From Methanospirillum lacunae (GTDB lineage: Archaea > Halobacteriota > Methanomicrobia > Methanomicrobiales > Methanospirillaceae): a stretch of 64,000 nucleotides of DNA. Numbering within the stretch: the stretch's first letter is position 1; each line of letters begins with the position of its first letter. Shown piece by piece: positions 55,655-64,000 of the stretch. The stretch spans positions 496,001-560,000 of the forward strand of contig NZ_QGMY01000008.1 of the NCBI RefSeq assembly GCF_003173355.1, given 5' to 3'. A model generated the notes under the pieces. That model was not told the origin of the DNA. It saw nothing but the letters and a program-made list of their open reading frames with translations, and made no database searches. Made by a program: the position numbers and the translations under genes.

Positions 55655-55909
55655 TTATTTTTTATTATTTATTGGCTTCCCGTCATGAACTGAATATATG
55701 TCTTCTTCAGGATCATGAAGGTAATCAAAAGCCGGGTTCTGTGCTCCGGCCTGGAGCCATTCATGTTCGTCGCACTCATTATCTGATGAATAAAGGACAA
55801 TTACACGTACTCTTTTTGGACCTGAAATAGGAATAATGTCATCCAGTTGTAACTGGTGTCTTTCATTAACTGTTCCACGTAATTCTATTGCGGTAAGAGT
55901 TGTACCCAT
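55655..55909 (-). CDS. Antitoxin partner of the MazF/PemK toxin
   Basis: The 84-residue protein has the pattern AIELRGTVNERHQLQLDDIIPISGPKRVRVIVLY, found in small proteins encoded directly before MazF/PemK toxins, followed by an acidic C-terminal half (EHEWLQAG...DPEEDIYSV). The N-terminal half probably forms the DNA-binding or dimer part and the C-terminus wraps the toxin. The stop overlaps the start area of the toxin. Confidence 0.75.
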   Translation of the reverse strand: MGTTLTAIELRGTVNERHQLQLDDIIPISGPKRVRVIVLYSSDNECDEHEWLQAGAQNPAFDYLHDPEEDIYSVHDGKPINNKK

Positions 55910-56079
55910 ATATTATACCGTTACTTGGTTTCCTGAATATGATTGGGTATGTTCAATTCCCATTTTGATAATCTTGGTTTATGAGTATATCTGTTTTTGT
56001 TTTCAGGTAGGTTTTTACCTCTCGTCACGGAAGTAAGAGTTAGATCTGGTTTAGTTCTTATTTCCGATGACACTTCTGA

Positions 56080-56409
56080 TCATATCTTTGGTCTGTGTTC
56101 AGATCCCCATGCAGCCATCATCTCCAGGATTGGGACCAGAGTCATTCCTTTTTCTGTCAGAGTATATTCGACCCGTGGTGGAATTCCCGGGAATTCTTCA
56201 CGATGAATGAGATCCTCACTTTCCAGGGCATGTAACTGCTGACTTAAGATTTTATCAGATATTGTCGGAAGTCGTTTTTTTATCTGTCCATATCGCTGTA
56301 CTTTTTCGTTTTGTAATAACCAGAGTATTACCCACTGCCATTTTCCCCCGACTATGGAAACTGTATACGACATGGGGCAGATCAAAGGATCAATAGGCCC
56401 GTCTTTCAC
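56080..56409 (-). CDS. HxlR-family winged-helix regulator, copy 2
   Basis: The 109-residue protein matches the regulator at 41155-41484 at nearly every position (differences such as KDGPID for KAGPID and NEKVQ for KQKVQ). The cysteine in CPMSY and the recognition helix SDKILSQQLHALE are unchanged, so both should bind the same DNA sequence. It is divergent from the SnoaL-flavoprotein operon and likely controls it. Confidence 0.87.
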   Translation of the reverse strand: MKDGPIDPLICPMSYTVSIVGGKWQWVILWLLQNEKVQRYGQIKKRLPTISDKILSQQLHALESEDLIHREEFPGIPPRVEYTLTEKGMTLVPILEMMAAWGSEHRPKI

Positions 56410-56525
56410 ATAATCACTCTCCTTTTTGTTAGTATCTTTCCTGATTGTTCGTCTGTACTTTAACTAAAAATATCTTCTTATTCTATTCTGTACATGCCAC
56501 GTTTTCAAAAAGGAGCGTTTCTTAT

Positions 56526-56957
56526 ATGGAAAACAATCAGTCACTTGTAATACTTGCTGCACAGAAGTACTTGTCTGTAGTAAAAGGCGGATCAATCGAT
56601 ACATGGATGGATATCTGGGCCGATGATGCCGTGGTGGAATTTCCGTATTCCCCGGATCCGTTTCCCCGGCGACTGGAAGGCAAAGATGCTATTTATGCAT
56701 ATTACAAAAATATTGCACCTTTATTTGAACTACGTGAGGAAAACCCCTTTGTAACTTATCTGTCCTCTGATCCTCTGGTTGGGGTAGTTGAGATCTCTCT
56801 TCGGTTCTTTATCTCGTCTACAAAAAAAGAGTACAACCAGGATTATATCTGTATTATTAAGGTCAGGGATGATGGGAGAATTATCTTCTTCCGTGAATAC
56901 TCTGATCCGGTCCGGGGGCAAAAAGCATTACTTCCTGATGAGGTGCCAGCCTCATGA
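56526..56957 (+). CDS. SnoaL/NTF2-like protein
   Basis: The 143-residue protein has a cone-shaped NTF2 fold pattern: YLSVVKGGSIDTWMDIWADDAVVEFPYSPDP, GKDAIYAYYKNI and the closing strands ICIIKVRDDGRIIFFREYSDPV. Members isomerise or hydrolyse small molecules or only bind them. The ATG at 56526 with AAGGAG upstream is used. Its stop overlaps the start of the flavoprotein gene (ATGA). A broken copy lies at 62265. Confidence 0.8.
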   Translation: MENNQSLVILAAQKYLSVVKGGSIDTWMDIWADDAVVEFPYSPDPFPRRLEGKDAIYAYYKNIAPLFELREENPFVTYLSSDPLVGVVEISLRFFISSTKKEYNQDYICIIKVRDDGRIIFFREYSDPVRGQKALLPDEVPAS

Positions 56958-57550
56958 AGGTTTTGGGAATCCTGGGCAGTCCACGCCCGCAAGGCAATAC
57001 TGCAACACTGTTACATCATGTTCTACAAGGAGCCGCTGCACATGGTGCTGAAACAACTATCATCTGTGCATCTGACCTGGAAGTTCGTGCCTGCACAAAC
57101 TGCGATGTATGTAAACAAACCGGACAGTGTATAAAAGACGATGATATGCAGGGGATATATGATCTTATCGCCGGGTCTGATGTTATTGTTTTTGCATCTC
57201 CAAATTACATGGGCGGAATTTCCGGTCATCTTAAGCCCATCATCGACCGTTTATACCTGTATTCAACGGTATCTGCTGAAGGGACGTTGCAGACTATAAT
57301 TGAGCACCGGAAAAAAGCTGCTTTACTTATTACCCAGAATGCTCCACTGGAATATTCACATTATATTGAAGCGTTTACGCCATTGAGGGGGATATTAAAC
57401 CTTATTTTCCAGGGTGAGTTTGATCCGGTTCATGAATCGGTTATGATCCCATTGCTTGTTGCAGCAGGTATGACCGGGCCAAAAAGTGTGGCAAAAAATC
57501 TGGGTTTGATAGAGGAAGCGTATACTTTTGGTAAAAATTTGGTGGGGTAG
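56954..57550 (+). CDS. Iron-sulfur flavoprotein (Isf-like, NADPH-dependent FMN reductase fold)
   Basis: The 198-residue protein has the flavodoxin-like start KVLGILGSPRPQGNTATLLHH with the FMN phosphate loop SPRPQGNT. It also has a compact cysteine motif CTNCDVCKQTGQC at about residues 48-60 that binds a 4Fe-4S cluster in methanogen Isf. SPNYMGGISGHLKPIIDR contacts the flavin. Isf proteins reduce oxygen or peroxide with ferredoxin electrons. With the HxlR regulator and the SnoaL protein this looks like a redox or electrophile response operon. A truncated copy is at 62555. Confidence 0.88.
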   Translation: MKVLGILGSPRPQGNTATLLHHVLQGAAAHGAETTIICASDLEVRACTNCDVCKQTGQCIKDDDMQGIYDLIAGSDVIVFASPNYMGGISGHLKPIIDRLYLYSTVSAEGTLQTIIEHRKKAALLITQNAPLEYSHYIEAFTPLRGILNLIFQGEFDPVHESVMIPLLVAAGMTGPKSVAKNLGLIEEAYTFGKNLVG

Positions 57551-57682
57551 AATGGGTACTATCTATGGCTCACATTTTTTAGAAAGGTGATCCGTGAATT
57601 TCGGTTCTGGTTTCTTGAATGGTTTGATGTAAATATATAGTATAATCGGGATATTTGATCGCTCTCTGAAAAGGTGAGTCCA

Positions 57683-57980
57683 CGTTGGTAATTATCGGGA
57701 AAGTGGGTATTGGAAAGACCTCATCCTTTCCATTATTTCCCACCTTTTTGTGAACCAGAGGTTTCAACGCTCGCTGTTTAAGAGGACTATCTGACAAATC
57801 TCCTGTATGCTTTAGTTTTTACGACACTCAATATGGTAATACCAATCACCAGAAACCCGTATTATATTGAGAAGAAGGCCGGTGGACATCTCGACGATGG
57901 TTGGGGGCTGATAATGTTTCTGGTGTTGTGGAATATTATGGAAAACCCCCAACCTCGTGATTCAACTGGGGTCTTGCTTG
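57683..57980 (+). pseudogene. Relic of a third cooC copy
   Basis: GTAATTATCGGGAAAGTGGG starts a decayed Walker A. The bases then spell pieces of CooC: LVIIGKVGIGKTS, later VIPITRNPYYIEKKAGG and DDGWGLIMF, the counterparts of IVPITGNLDYIEEKTGA and GSGWGLMM. Stops and frameshifts break it and it ends at the region of the CXC motif. This shows that cooC has moved into this region more than once. The 345 bases from 57981 to 58326 hold no recognisable gene. Confidence 0.7.
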
Positions 57981-58326
57981 TGATCCAAGTTTGCCATTTA
58001 CAAAAAAGTATTTTTTATTGATTTTGGATTGGCCCAAAAATTAGTTCACTACTGCTACTATAATTAAACCAGAGATTAGTCCAAATAGTTCTACATGATC
58101 TGGATGAGAGCTCTATTCCAGGTTTTTCCCTTGTAACCGTGTGGGCAACTGTGTTTTTTCTGAATTTTCTTATGGGATTTCAAAATCTGTTATTGCCTAG
58201 GCCTTTATTGCTTAATCTCTAAGGAGTTCAAGTGCTCAAATCCGGCATATGTATTTTTCTAGTTTACTTTCTTGTAGTGATATTTCAAATTAGGATAACA
58301 GAAACGAGTGATTAACGAGAGGCTCC

Positions 58327-58773
58327 TTAAACAGGATCTTCTTTTCGGTTGAGTTTAGTGTGGACATCTTTTAGAATACCATCGATATCTTCGATCAGTT
58401 GATTAAGTTTAGTAGAATCTACTTCCACTGGCCCGGACAAATCCTCACCAATAACTTCAGATCCAAGGTAGATTAGACTCCATAAACCGAGAATTTTCAA
58501 AACCGGAATCAGCTTTTCACCTGACTGTGTAAGCGAATATTCAACCTTTGCCGGAACAACCGGGTAGACAGTCCTTATAATAATACCATCGTGCTCCATT
58601 TCACGGAGCTGTTTTACGAGCATCCTCTCGCTGATTTCCGGAAACTTATGTGAGATATCGCTATACCGTTGAGTTCCATCCTTTAGTGCAATAACGATAA
58701 GCAGTTTCCACTTTCCTCCGATAACATTAAGTGCAGACTCTATCCGTCGCCAAAAATCCTTGTTCTTCGTCAT
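58327..58773 (-). CDS. HxlR-family winged-helix regulator, divergent member
   Basis: From ATG 58773 the protein has 148 residues with the HxlR pattern ALNVIGGKWKLLIVIALKDG, SERMLVKQLREMEHDGIIIR and PAKVEYSLTQSGEKL. It has about 40 extra C-terminal residues and no cysteine at the usual N-terminal position, so it is unlikely to sense electrophiles in the same way. It is divergent from the metallo-beta-lactamase gene, with two TATA-like stretches between them. Confidence 0.85.
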   Translation of the reverse strand: MTKNKDFWRRIESALNVIGGKWKLLIVIALKDGTQRYSDISHKFPEISERMLVKQLREMEHDGIIIRTVYPVVPAKVEYSLTQSGEKLIPVLKILGLWSLIYLGSEVIGEDLSGPVEVDSTKLNQLIEDIDGILKDVHTKLNRKEDPV

Positions 58774-58876
58774 AAGAGTAACTATATTTTTTGTTAGCAC
58801 CTGCTAAAATTGTTAGTATCTGCTATAAATTGACATATATTTGATCTTTATAGAGAAAAAAAGGAGTTGAGGGAAT

Positions 58877-59548
58877 ATAGAGATAATACCTGGAATTCAC
58901 CAAGTCGATGGCGTAAATGGTAATTGTTTTATCATTGTCCGGGATGAACTAACACTTATCGATACTGGAATGCCAAAAAACAGCGCTAAAATAGTTACAT
59001 ATATTCAAGACACTCTGAATCGAAAACCTTCAGATCTCAAAACTATCATCCTGACACACTTTCATATTGATCATGTGGGCGACGCTGATGATATCAAAAA
59101 ATTGAGCGGTGCGAAGGTAGCTATTCATGAAGCAGATGCAGATTACGTTGCCGGTAGAAAAATTCAGCCTGTACCAAAAGGTGTTATGGGATGGATCTTT
59201 AAGTTACTCATCCCCTTATTTTTCGGATCAAGGCCTGTTGAACCGGAGATAAAACTCAAAGATGGTGACACCATCGCTGGTCTCATTTCCATTCATACAC
59301 CCGGACACACACCCGGGAGTATTTGTCTTTTTGATCCGGCATCAAAAATTCTGTTTGCGGGTGACGTACTGAGGTTTAACGGCAATAAAATCAGAATTGG
59401 GCCCTCATCATTAGACCTAAATGAGATAAAACAATCAATCAATAAAATTGCTGCGATCGATTTTGATATCATGTTATCAGGACATGGAATACCTCTTAGG
59501 CCCGATGCTTCCGTAAAGGTTCGAGAATTTGCAAAGAGAAATACTTGA
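58877..59548 (+). CDS. Metallo-beta-lactamase-fold hydrolase with apparent ATA start
   Basis: The protein carries the metal motif THFHIDH, a later HTPGHTPGSICLFD, AGDVLRF and SGHGIPLR, all in the order of the glyoxalase II-like group. Homology continues 31 codons upstream of the first ATG (58970) through EIIPGIHQVDGVNGNCFIIV, but no ATG, GTG or TTG exists between the in-frame TGA (58868-58870) and that region. The codon in the expected place is ATA at 58877, ten bases after AAGGAG. Either ATA initiates weakly, or translation starts at 58970 and makes a protein that lacks the first beta strands. Confidence 0.75.
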   Translation: MEIIPGIHQVDGVNGNCFIIVRDELTLIDTGMPKNSAKIVTYIQDTLNRKPSDLKTIILTHFHIDHVGDADDIKKLSGAKVAIHEADADYVAGRKIQPVPKGVMGWIFKLLIPLFFGSRPVEPEIKLKDGDTIAGLISIHTPGHTPGSICLFDPASKILFAGDVLRFNGNKIRIGPSSLDLNEIKQSINKIAAIDFDIMLSGHGIPLRPDASVKVREFAKRNT

Positions 59549-59955
59549 AAAATTGATTTCCGGGAGTATAAAAAAAAGTCTATAATGATATGTAAGAATG
59601 TCTTGGAAATAAAATGGGCATCGTTCCATGTTTGCCGTTATACACAAGAAATAACAGATAATGGGTTTTAGCAATCTATGGCTATGTAAAACATTTCATT
59701 TGAGAGCACTTCTGATAATCGTTGGACTTCTCAAGTTAAATGAAAAATAGAAGATGGAAGCGATTGTTGATGAATTGAAAGAGTAATGCATATCCCATAT
59801 TGAGCAAATAGACCGGGAAGTAACACCATTAGCCTTCAGAATACCTAACTCCATGTCAGTATTATGGTAACAATGTTGAACAAAAAATATAAATTAATAG
59901 ATTTCTTCGCAATTAAAAGACCAATGCTTTATTTACTGAGGTCTGGGGATGAAGA
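59549..59955. other. Mostly non-coding gap with a possible gene remnant
   Basis: No gene is supported over about 400 bases. At about 59755-59850 the plus strand spells EAIVDELKE, stop, then CISHIEQIDREVTPLAFRI, suggesting a decayed coding fragment of unknown origin. The last 50 bases before the transporter are AT-rich and contain an ATAAATTAATAG TATA-like stretch. Confidence 0.35.
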
Positions 59956-61353
59956 ATGAATATATCCAACTCTCCGCAACCCACCGAAAGTAAAGATGCA
60001 TTTGATTGGCATTTTGTGACCCCTTTATACATCGGCTCCGCATTAAATCCTGTCAACACTACATTCATTGCCACTGCATTGGTGCCAATTGCTGCGGCTA
60101 TTAATGTTCCGGTTGGACAAACTGCTGTTCTGGTCGCAGCACTTTATATGGCATGTATCGTTGCCCAGCCGGCAGCCGGAAAATTATCTGAGGCCTTTGG
60201 TCCACGGCGGGTGTTCCTTGCAGGTATTTTCGCTGTACTGGCTGGAGGAGTGCTGGGTGGTTTAGGTCAAGACCTTGTAACGTTGCTTGTATCACGGATC
60301 CTGATTGGGGTGGGTACCTCGACCGGATATCCTTCAGCAATGCTGCTGATCCGACAGCGGGCCGAATCAGCCCGGTTGACAGAGCCCCCGGGAGGAGTTC
60401 TTGGCGGCCTTGTGATAGCGGGAATGGCAACTGCGGTTATAGGCCTGCCTATTGGCGGATTCCTCGTCGCCGCCTGGGGCTGGCGGAGTGTGTTTTTTAT
60501 TAACATCCCGCTGGCTCTCGTGGCGCTTATTATGGCTTTTTCCTGGATCCCGCGAGACACCCAATGCAGAAGTGAGAAGACGCTTCGTACCTTGGTCCGC
60601 ATTGATCTGGCCGGCATCATGGTCTTCAGTGTCACGATGATTGGCCTCCTGGTCTTTCTCATGTCACTGCCAGATCCGAACTGGATTGTATTAGGTGTAA
60701 CTGTTCTGCTTGGTTTGGCCTTTGTCTGGTGGGAAGGAAAGGTAAGCCAGCCTTTTATTGACCTCCGTCTGTTGGCAGCGAACCAGCCATTGATACTCAC
60801 CTATGTACGCTTTGCCCTTGCAATGGTGTGCGTCTACACCGTAATGTATGGTGTCACGCAATGGCTTCAGATCGTCAAAAATATTTCATCCGCTGATGTA
60901 GGCTTCATTATTTTACCCATGAGTCTCGTATCCATTTTGCTTACGTGGCTGGTCTCGCGACGAAACCTCGTACGAACTCCCCTTATCGCGTCTGCTGTTG
61001 CCTGTCTGATAGGGTCTGTAGGTGTATTTTTAGTCACCACGACAACCCCAATAATCTGGATAGTGGTAATCACAGCGGTCTTCGGGATTACTATGGGGAT
61101 GGGTGCAAGTGCAAACCAGACAACCTTTTACACCCAGGTCACTGCTGATCAGATTGGAACCGCTTCAGGCCTGTTCCGTACCTTTGGGTATATCGGTTCG
61201 ATTACATCATCGGCCCTTATCGCGATATTTTTTAATCCAAATGTCAGTGACCAGAACTTGCATTTAATTGCTGCAGTAATGGTTGTCCTCAGCGTTGTGG
61301 GGTTAATCATTATCATTGCGGACAGGAAAATTATGATGTTAGTTAAAGCATAG
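59956..61353 (+). CDS. DHA2-family MFS multidrug transporter
   Basis: The 465-residue protein has about 14 hydrophobic segments. The first reads PLYIGSALNPVNTTFIATALVPIAAAI, and motif C appears as AVIGLPIGGFLVAAWGWRSVFFINIP. It differs clearly from the transporter at 52852. No regulator lies next to it, although the HxlR and MBL genes upstream might share its control. The substrate is unknown. Confidence 0.87.
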   Translation: MNISNSPQPTESKDAFDWHFVTPLYIGSALNPVNTTFIATALVPIAAAINVPVGQTAVLVAALYMACIVAQPAAGKLSEAFGPRRVFLAGIFAVLAGGVLGGLGQDLVTLLVSRILIGVGTSTGYPSAMLLIRQRAESARLTEPPGGVLGGLVIAGMATAVIGLPIGGFLVAAWGWRSVFFINIPLALVALIMAFSWIPRDTQCRSEKTLRTLVRIDLAGIMVFSVTMIGLLVFLMSLPDPNWIVLGVTVLLGLAFVWWEGKVSQPFIDLRLLAANQPLILTYVRFALAMVCVYTVMYGVTQWLQIVKNISSADVGFIILPMSLVSILLTWLVSRRNLVRTPLIASAVACLIGSVGVFLVTTTTPIIWIVVITAVFGITMGMGASANQTTFYTQVTADQIGTASGLFRTFGYIGSITSSALIAIFFNPNVSDQNLHLIAAVMVVLSVVGLIIIIADRKIMMLVKA

Positions 61354-61429
61354 TGTGATTCTTCCAGAAGGTATTATAGAGGTTATCTAGGAGATGATTC
61401 ACACTGGACAAGATGCTTCTATCCTAAAC

Positions 61430-62035
61430 AGCGTCAAAAGGATCACTAGGCATACCTGACCCTTTCCCCAGTCCTTTCATACCTATCTTGTCCAACACCT
61501 TTTCTGCCTTCTTTTGCAGTCCGATATACCATCTCTGCATTTCTTCCTCTAGATCATATGCAATAATTTCCGGATTTTGAATCGGAAGAGGCTATAGGGT
61601 CCGCCATCGTTGATAGAGTTCAGCCTCTATCGATGGAATGTGACTTTGTATACGCTGTGTCTTCTGGGCTGGGAGCAGATTGAATCGAGTGACTTGAGAT
61701 TTACATCTTTTGTGAAATCAGGAACATCCATCCCAGCAAGGTCTGGGAGGACAGTGGACTGGATCCAATCATCTAGTTGTGTGGCACTTCCGGGATCAAT
61801 GAGACGATTGATTGCCCAGGTTACTAGATATTTACCCGGAGAGAGCCCTTCAATGGTTTCAAATCGAGTGGTATATCGGTCAATGATATTGACAACATTG
61901 AGGGATTGTGCAATCTTCCACAGGAGTATCACATCGCCAACACCACGACTCTTCAGCGGGAAAATATTTTCAGGAAGAAATCGTTTTGTTTTGGGTTTCG
62001 GTACTCTTTCTTATTCCCCTTCTACGCCGAAATTC
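61430..62035 (-). pseudogene. Relic of an IS1634-type transposase
   Basis: On the minus strand KRVPKPKTKRFLPENIFPLK leads into GDVILLWKIAQSLNVVNIID, RYTTRFETIEGLSPGKYLV and INRLIDPGSATQLDDWI, typical N-terminal parts of IS1634 transposases. After 61627 the frame breaks. A fragment with EAELYQRWRTL, EEEMQRWYIGLQKKAEKVL follows. The catalytic region is missing. It marks a past insertion. The 229 bases up to 62264 hold nothing clear. Confidence 0.7.
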
Positions 62036-62264
62036 TGAATTATTTTTTGTTTCACCCGCCATTTTCCCAGACTGACGTAACCTCATAAAGATAGATCCGG
62101 TTTCCCCTTTAGATTCGTTGAATCCAACTCATAGTGATCAACTGATTCACCAAGCATAATTAAAAATACGGTTTACTTTCAGAATTAATTTGTTAAAAAA
62201 TAAGTGAGGTGAAGGATAGAAGATTTTTGAATCACGAGATAGTGATTAAAATCTCTCGGATAGG

Positions 62265-62558
62265 ATGGAATATGATCAGTCACCAGTAATTCTTGCTGCT
62301 CAGAAGTACTTGTCTGTAGTAAAAGGCGGATCAATCGATACATGGATGGATATCTGGGCTGATGATGCCGTGGTGGAATTTCCGTATTCCCCGGATCCGT
62401 TTCCCCTGCGACTGGAAGGCAAAGATGCTATTTATGCATATTACAAAAATATTGCACCTTTATAATTACGCGAGGAAAACCCCTTTGTAGCTTATCTGTC
62501 CTCTGATCCGCTTCGGGGGCAAAAAGCATTCCTTCCTGATGAGGTGTCAGCATCATGA
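62265..62558 (+). pseudogene. Broken copy of the SnoaL-like gene
   Basis: MEYDQSPVILAAQKYLSVVK and the following 45 residues match the gene at 56526, then TTATAA stops the frame where the parent has TTATTT. After the stop the match resumes (EENPFVAYLSSDPL) and then jumps directly to RGQKAFLPDEV. The missing 130 bases lie between two copies of CTCTGATCC in the parent. The ATGA junction to the flavoprotein gene is kept. Confidence 0.85.
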
Positions 62559-62866
62559 AGGTTCTGGGAATCCTGGGCAGTCCACGCCCGGAAGGCAATA
62601 CTGCAACACTGTTGCATCATGTTCTACAAGGAGCCGCTGCACATGGTGCTGCAACAACTATCATCTGTGCATCTGACCTGGAAGTTCGTGCCTGTACAAA
62701 CTGCGATGCATGTAAACAAACCGGGCAGTGTATACAGGACGATGATATGCAGGAGATGTATGATCTCATTGCCGAGTCTGATGGTATTGTTTTTGCATCT
62801 CCAAATTACATGGGCGGAATTTCCGGTCATCTTAAGCCCATTATTGACCGGTTATATCTGTATTAG
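62555..62866 (+). pseudogene. Flavoprotein copy cut by an insertion sequence
   Basis: 103 residues match the first half of the iron-sulfur flavoprotein at 56954, including SPRPEGNT and CTNCDACKQTGQC. The match ends at 62864 inside RLYLY, where a TAG and CCCCCT begin. The second half with the flavin-contact end is missing in this window. If the insertion was clean the remaining part should reappear at the far end of the element. Confidence 0.85.
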
Positions 62867-62897
62867 CCCCCTCCTAAAAAGACTAAAAATCAGGGGG
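62865..62897. mobile_element. Probable left end of an insertion sequence
   Basis: Homology to the flavoprotein gene ends at 62864. CCCCCT (62867-62872) and AGGGGG (62892-62897) form an inverted repeat around AT-rich sequence. The following 135 bases are AT-rich and lead into the transposase gene. The right end lies beyond the window, so no target-site duplication can be tested. Confidence 0.6.
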
Positions 62898-63031
62898 TAA
62901 ATCTAACCCAATTCATCAGGTTCTCTGAAAATTTCACCGGATCTCAAAAAGTGCATTCAAATATTCCTTTATTTTAATAAAAGAAGAAGTTCAAATCGAA
63001 AGATCTAAGGTACAAGAAGGAGATTTATTAT

Positions 63032-64000
63032 TTGGTTAAAACAATGAAATCTCCACTCATAGTTGATCCTAAAGATCATAAATGGTTATTGCTCGAAACA
63101 GTCATTCGAAATTTCGATAAGCGTAGGGTCGGACAAGAAATCTCTAAAGCTGGAATAAATCCTGTTCCGCTTGCTCGAATCTACCTATCAATCATTTTTG
63201 TTGCGATGTTTTTCTCTTTAGATATCACATATGTTATAAGTGAAATTAAGAAACGTCCTCAATTACGTAAATTTCTAAATATTAGGACGGTTCCATCAGC
63301 GGATTGGATTTACCGGTTTTCGAGTCAATTTTCAGATGAACAATTCGTTGCATTAACCAATGGAATATTAACCGCAATAAAACCGAAAAAAAGAGTTAAA
63401 GAGCCACAAACAATCATAATTGATGGTTCTGCATTATCTATTGATTTGAATTGGTTCCGAAGGAAATACTCAAAATCAAAACTTGATTCATTACCTTATT
63501 CCTGGGGGTATTCGCCTTCAAAAGGATATTATATCGGATATAAACTAACCTTGGCAATTAATTCAAAATCATTATTGCCACTGGCTTTTTTGTTGCATTC
63601 AGGTTCTCCAAATGATTCTAAAATATTTCCTGAAATCATTGCTGAATTGGTAAGAAGACGAATTTTAAAAGAGAATGATTGTGTAATCCTTGACAGAGGA
63701 TACTACGCATATGAAAATTATGCTGAACCACTTTTAAATCATAGGATTTTACCGCTTATCATACCAAAAAAGAATCTCAATATCAGAAAACTAAAAAATT
63801 TGTTTAATTCATCAATTATTTGGTTTAATTCAATTAGAGCGCTTGAAAACATTGAAAAAATTCAAAATTTACTCCGAAAATTATTTGAATTTCTTAATGA
63901 CCCTACGGAATGGATTTCTTTACGTTCAAAAATTGAGGATTTATTCAAATTTGGCAAAAAGGCTCTTTCATGGGAATCTTTACATTGTTATACCAAAAAG
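63032..64000 (+). CDS. DDE transposase (IS4/IS5 superfamily), cut by window end
   Basis: The open frame runs from TTG 63032 to the window end, 323 codons without a stop. AGGAG lies nine bases before the TTG; the next ATG (63044) is too far from it. The first catalytic Asp is likely Asp131 in IIIDGSALS and the second Asp221 in ILDRGYYAYENY; the third acidic residue lies beyond the window. Base composition is much richer in A and T than the neighbouring genes, a sign of recent arrival. Confidence 0.85.
   Translation, partial: MVKTMKSPLIVDPKDHKWLLLETVIRNFDKRRVGQEISKAGINPVPLARIYLSIIFVAMFFSLDITYVISEIKKRPQLRKFLNIRTVPSADWIYRFSSQFSDEQFVALTNGILTAIKPKKRVKEPQTIIIDGSALSIDLNWFRRKYSKSKLDSLPYSWGYSPSKGYYIGYKLTLAINSKSLLPLAFLLHSGSPNDSKIFPEIIAELVRRRILKENDCVILDRGYYAYENYAEPLLNHRILPLIIPKKNLNIRKLKNLFNSSIIWFNSIRALENIEKIQNLLRKLFEFLNDPTEWISLRSKIEDLFKFGKKALSWESLHCYTKK

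Overview
The window reads as the chromosome of a methanogenic archaeon, most like Methanospirillum (order Methanomicrobiales). The genus is an inference. It rests on the five-subunit archaeal CO dehydrogenase/acetyl-CoA synthase operon with its epsilon subunit, archaeal TATA-type promoters, DUF3821 and DUF2178 envelope proteins, many HEPN/MNT pairs, and two paralogous secreted proteins that look like sheath or surface-layer subunits. No rRNA, tRNA or CRISPR array was recognised.

Region by region. 1-2.1 kb: a tightly overlapping operon with the end of a drug transporter, a small membrane protein, a CX5R phosphatase and a flavodoxin-fold oxidoreductase. 2.1-9.5 kb: Nudix hydrolase, secreted and lipoprotein genes, a sheath-like protein, a Wzx-type flippase, a HEPN protein, and a PAS protein overlapping an iron alcohol dehydrogenase. 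9.6-19.3 kb: two chemoreceptors, one soluble with five near-identical cysteine-bearing PAS repeats and one membrane-bound with a Cache sensor. They flank a dipeptidyl-peptidase, a META-domain protein and a VOC protein.

19.5-31.2 kb, minus strand: two CooC-type ATPases, the second sheath-like gene with its own promoter and terminator, then cdhA-B-C-D-E and a RACo-type corrinoid activator. Together these can make or cleave acetyl-CoA, mature the nickel sites and reactivate the corrinoid protein. 33.7-40.2 kb, plus strand: a second, separate carbon-monoxide module with CooF ferredoxin, CooS, three subunits resembling NuoE, NuoF and the NuoG/HydA N-terminus, and a CooC. This looks like a CO-oxidising enzyme wired to a flavin/NAD(P) unit and is the most unusual system here.

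40.3-64 kb is a plastic accessory region. It holds HepT/MntA toxin-antitoxin pairs, HxlR and TetR regulators with efflux pumps, and two DUF2178/HTH pairs facing each other. It also holds DUF3821 proteins, a decayed membrane-protein paralog, and duplicated segments: a nearly identical but 5'-truncated cooC, a third cooC relic, mntA copies, HxlR copies and a SnoaL-flavoprotein pair. An IS1634-type transposase relic and an AT-rich insertion sequence that cuts the second flavoprotein copy and runs off the window end complete it. Repeated duplication, single-base decay and IS insertion have shaped this half.
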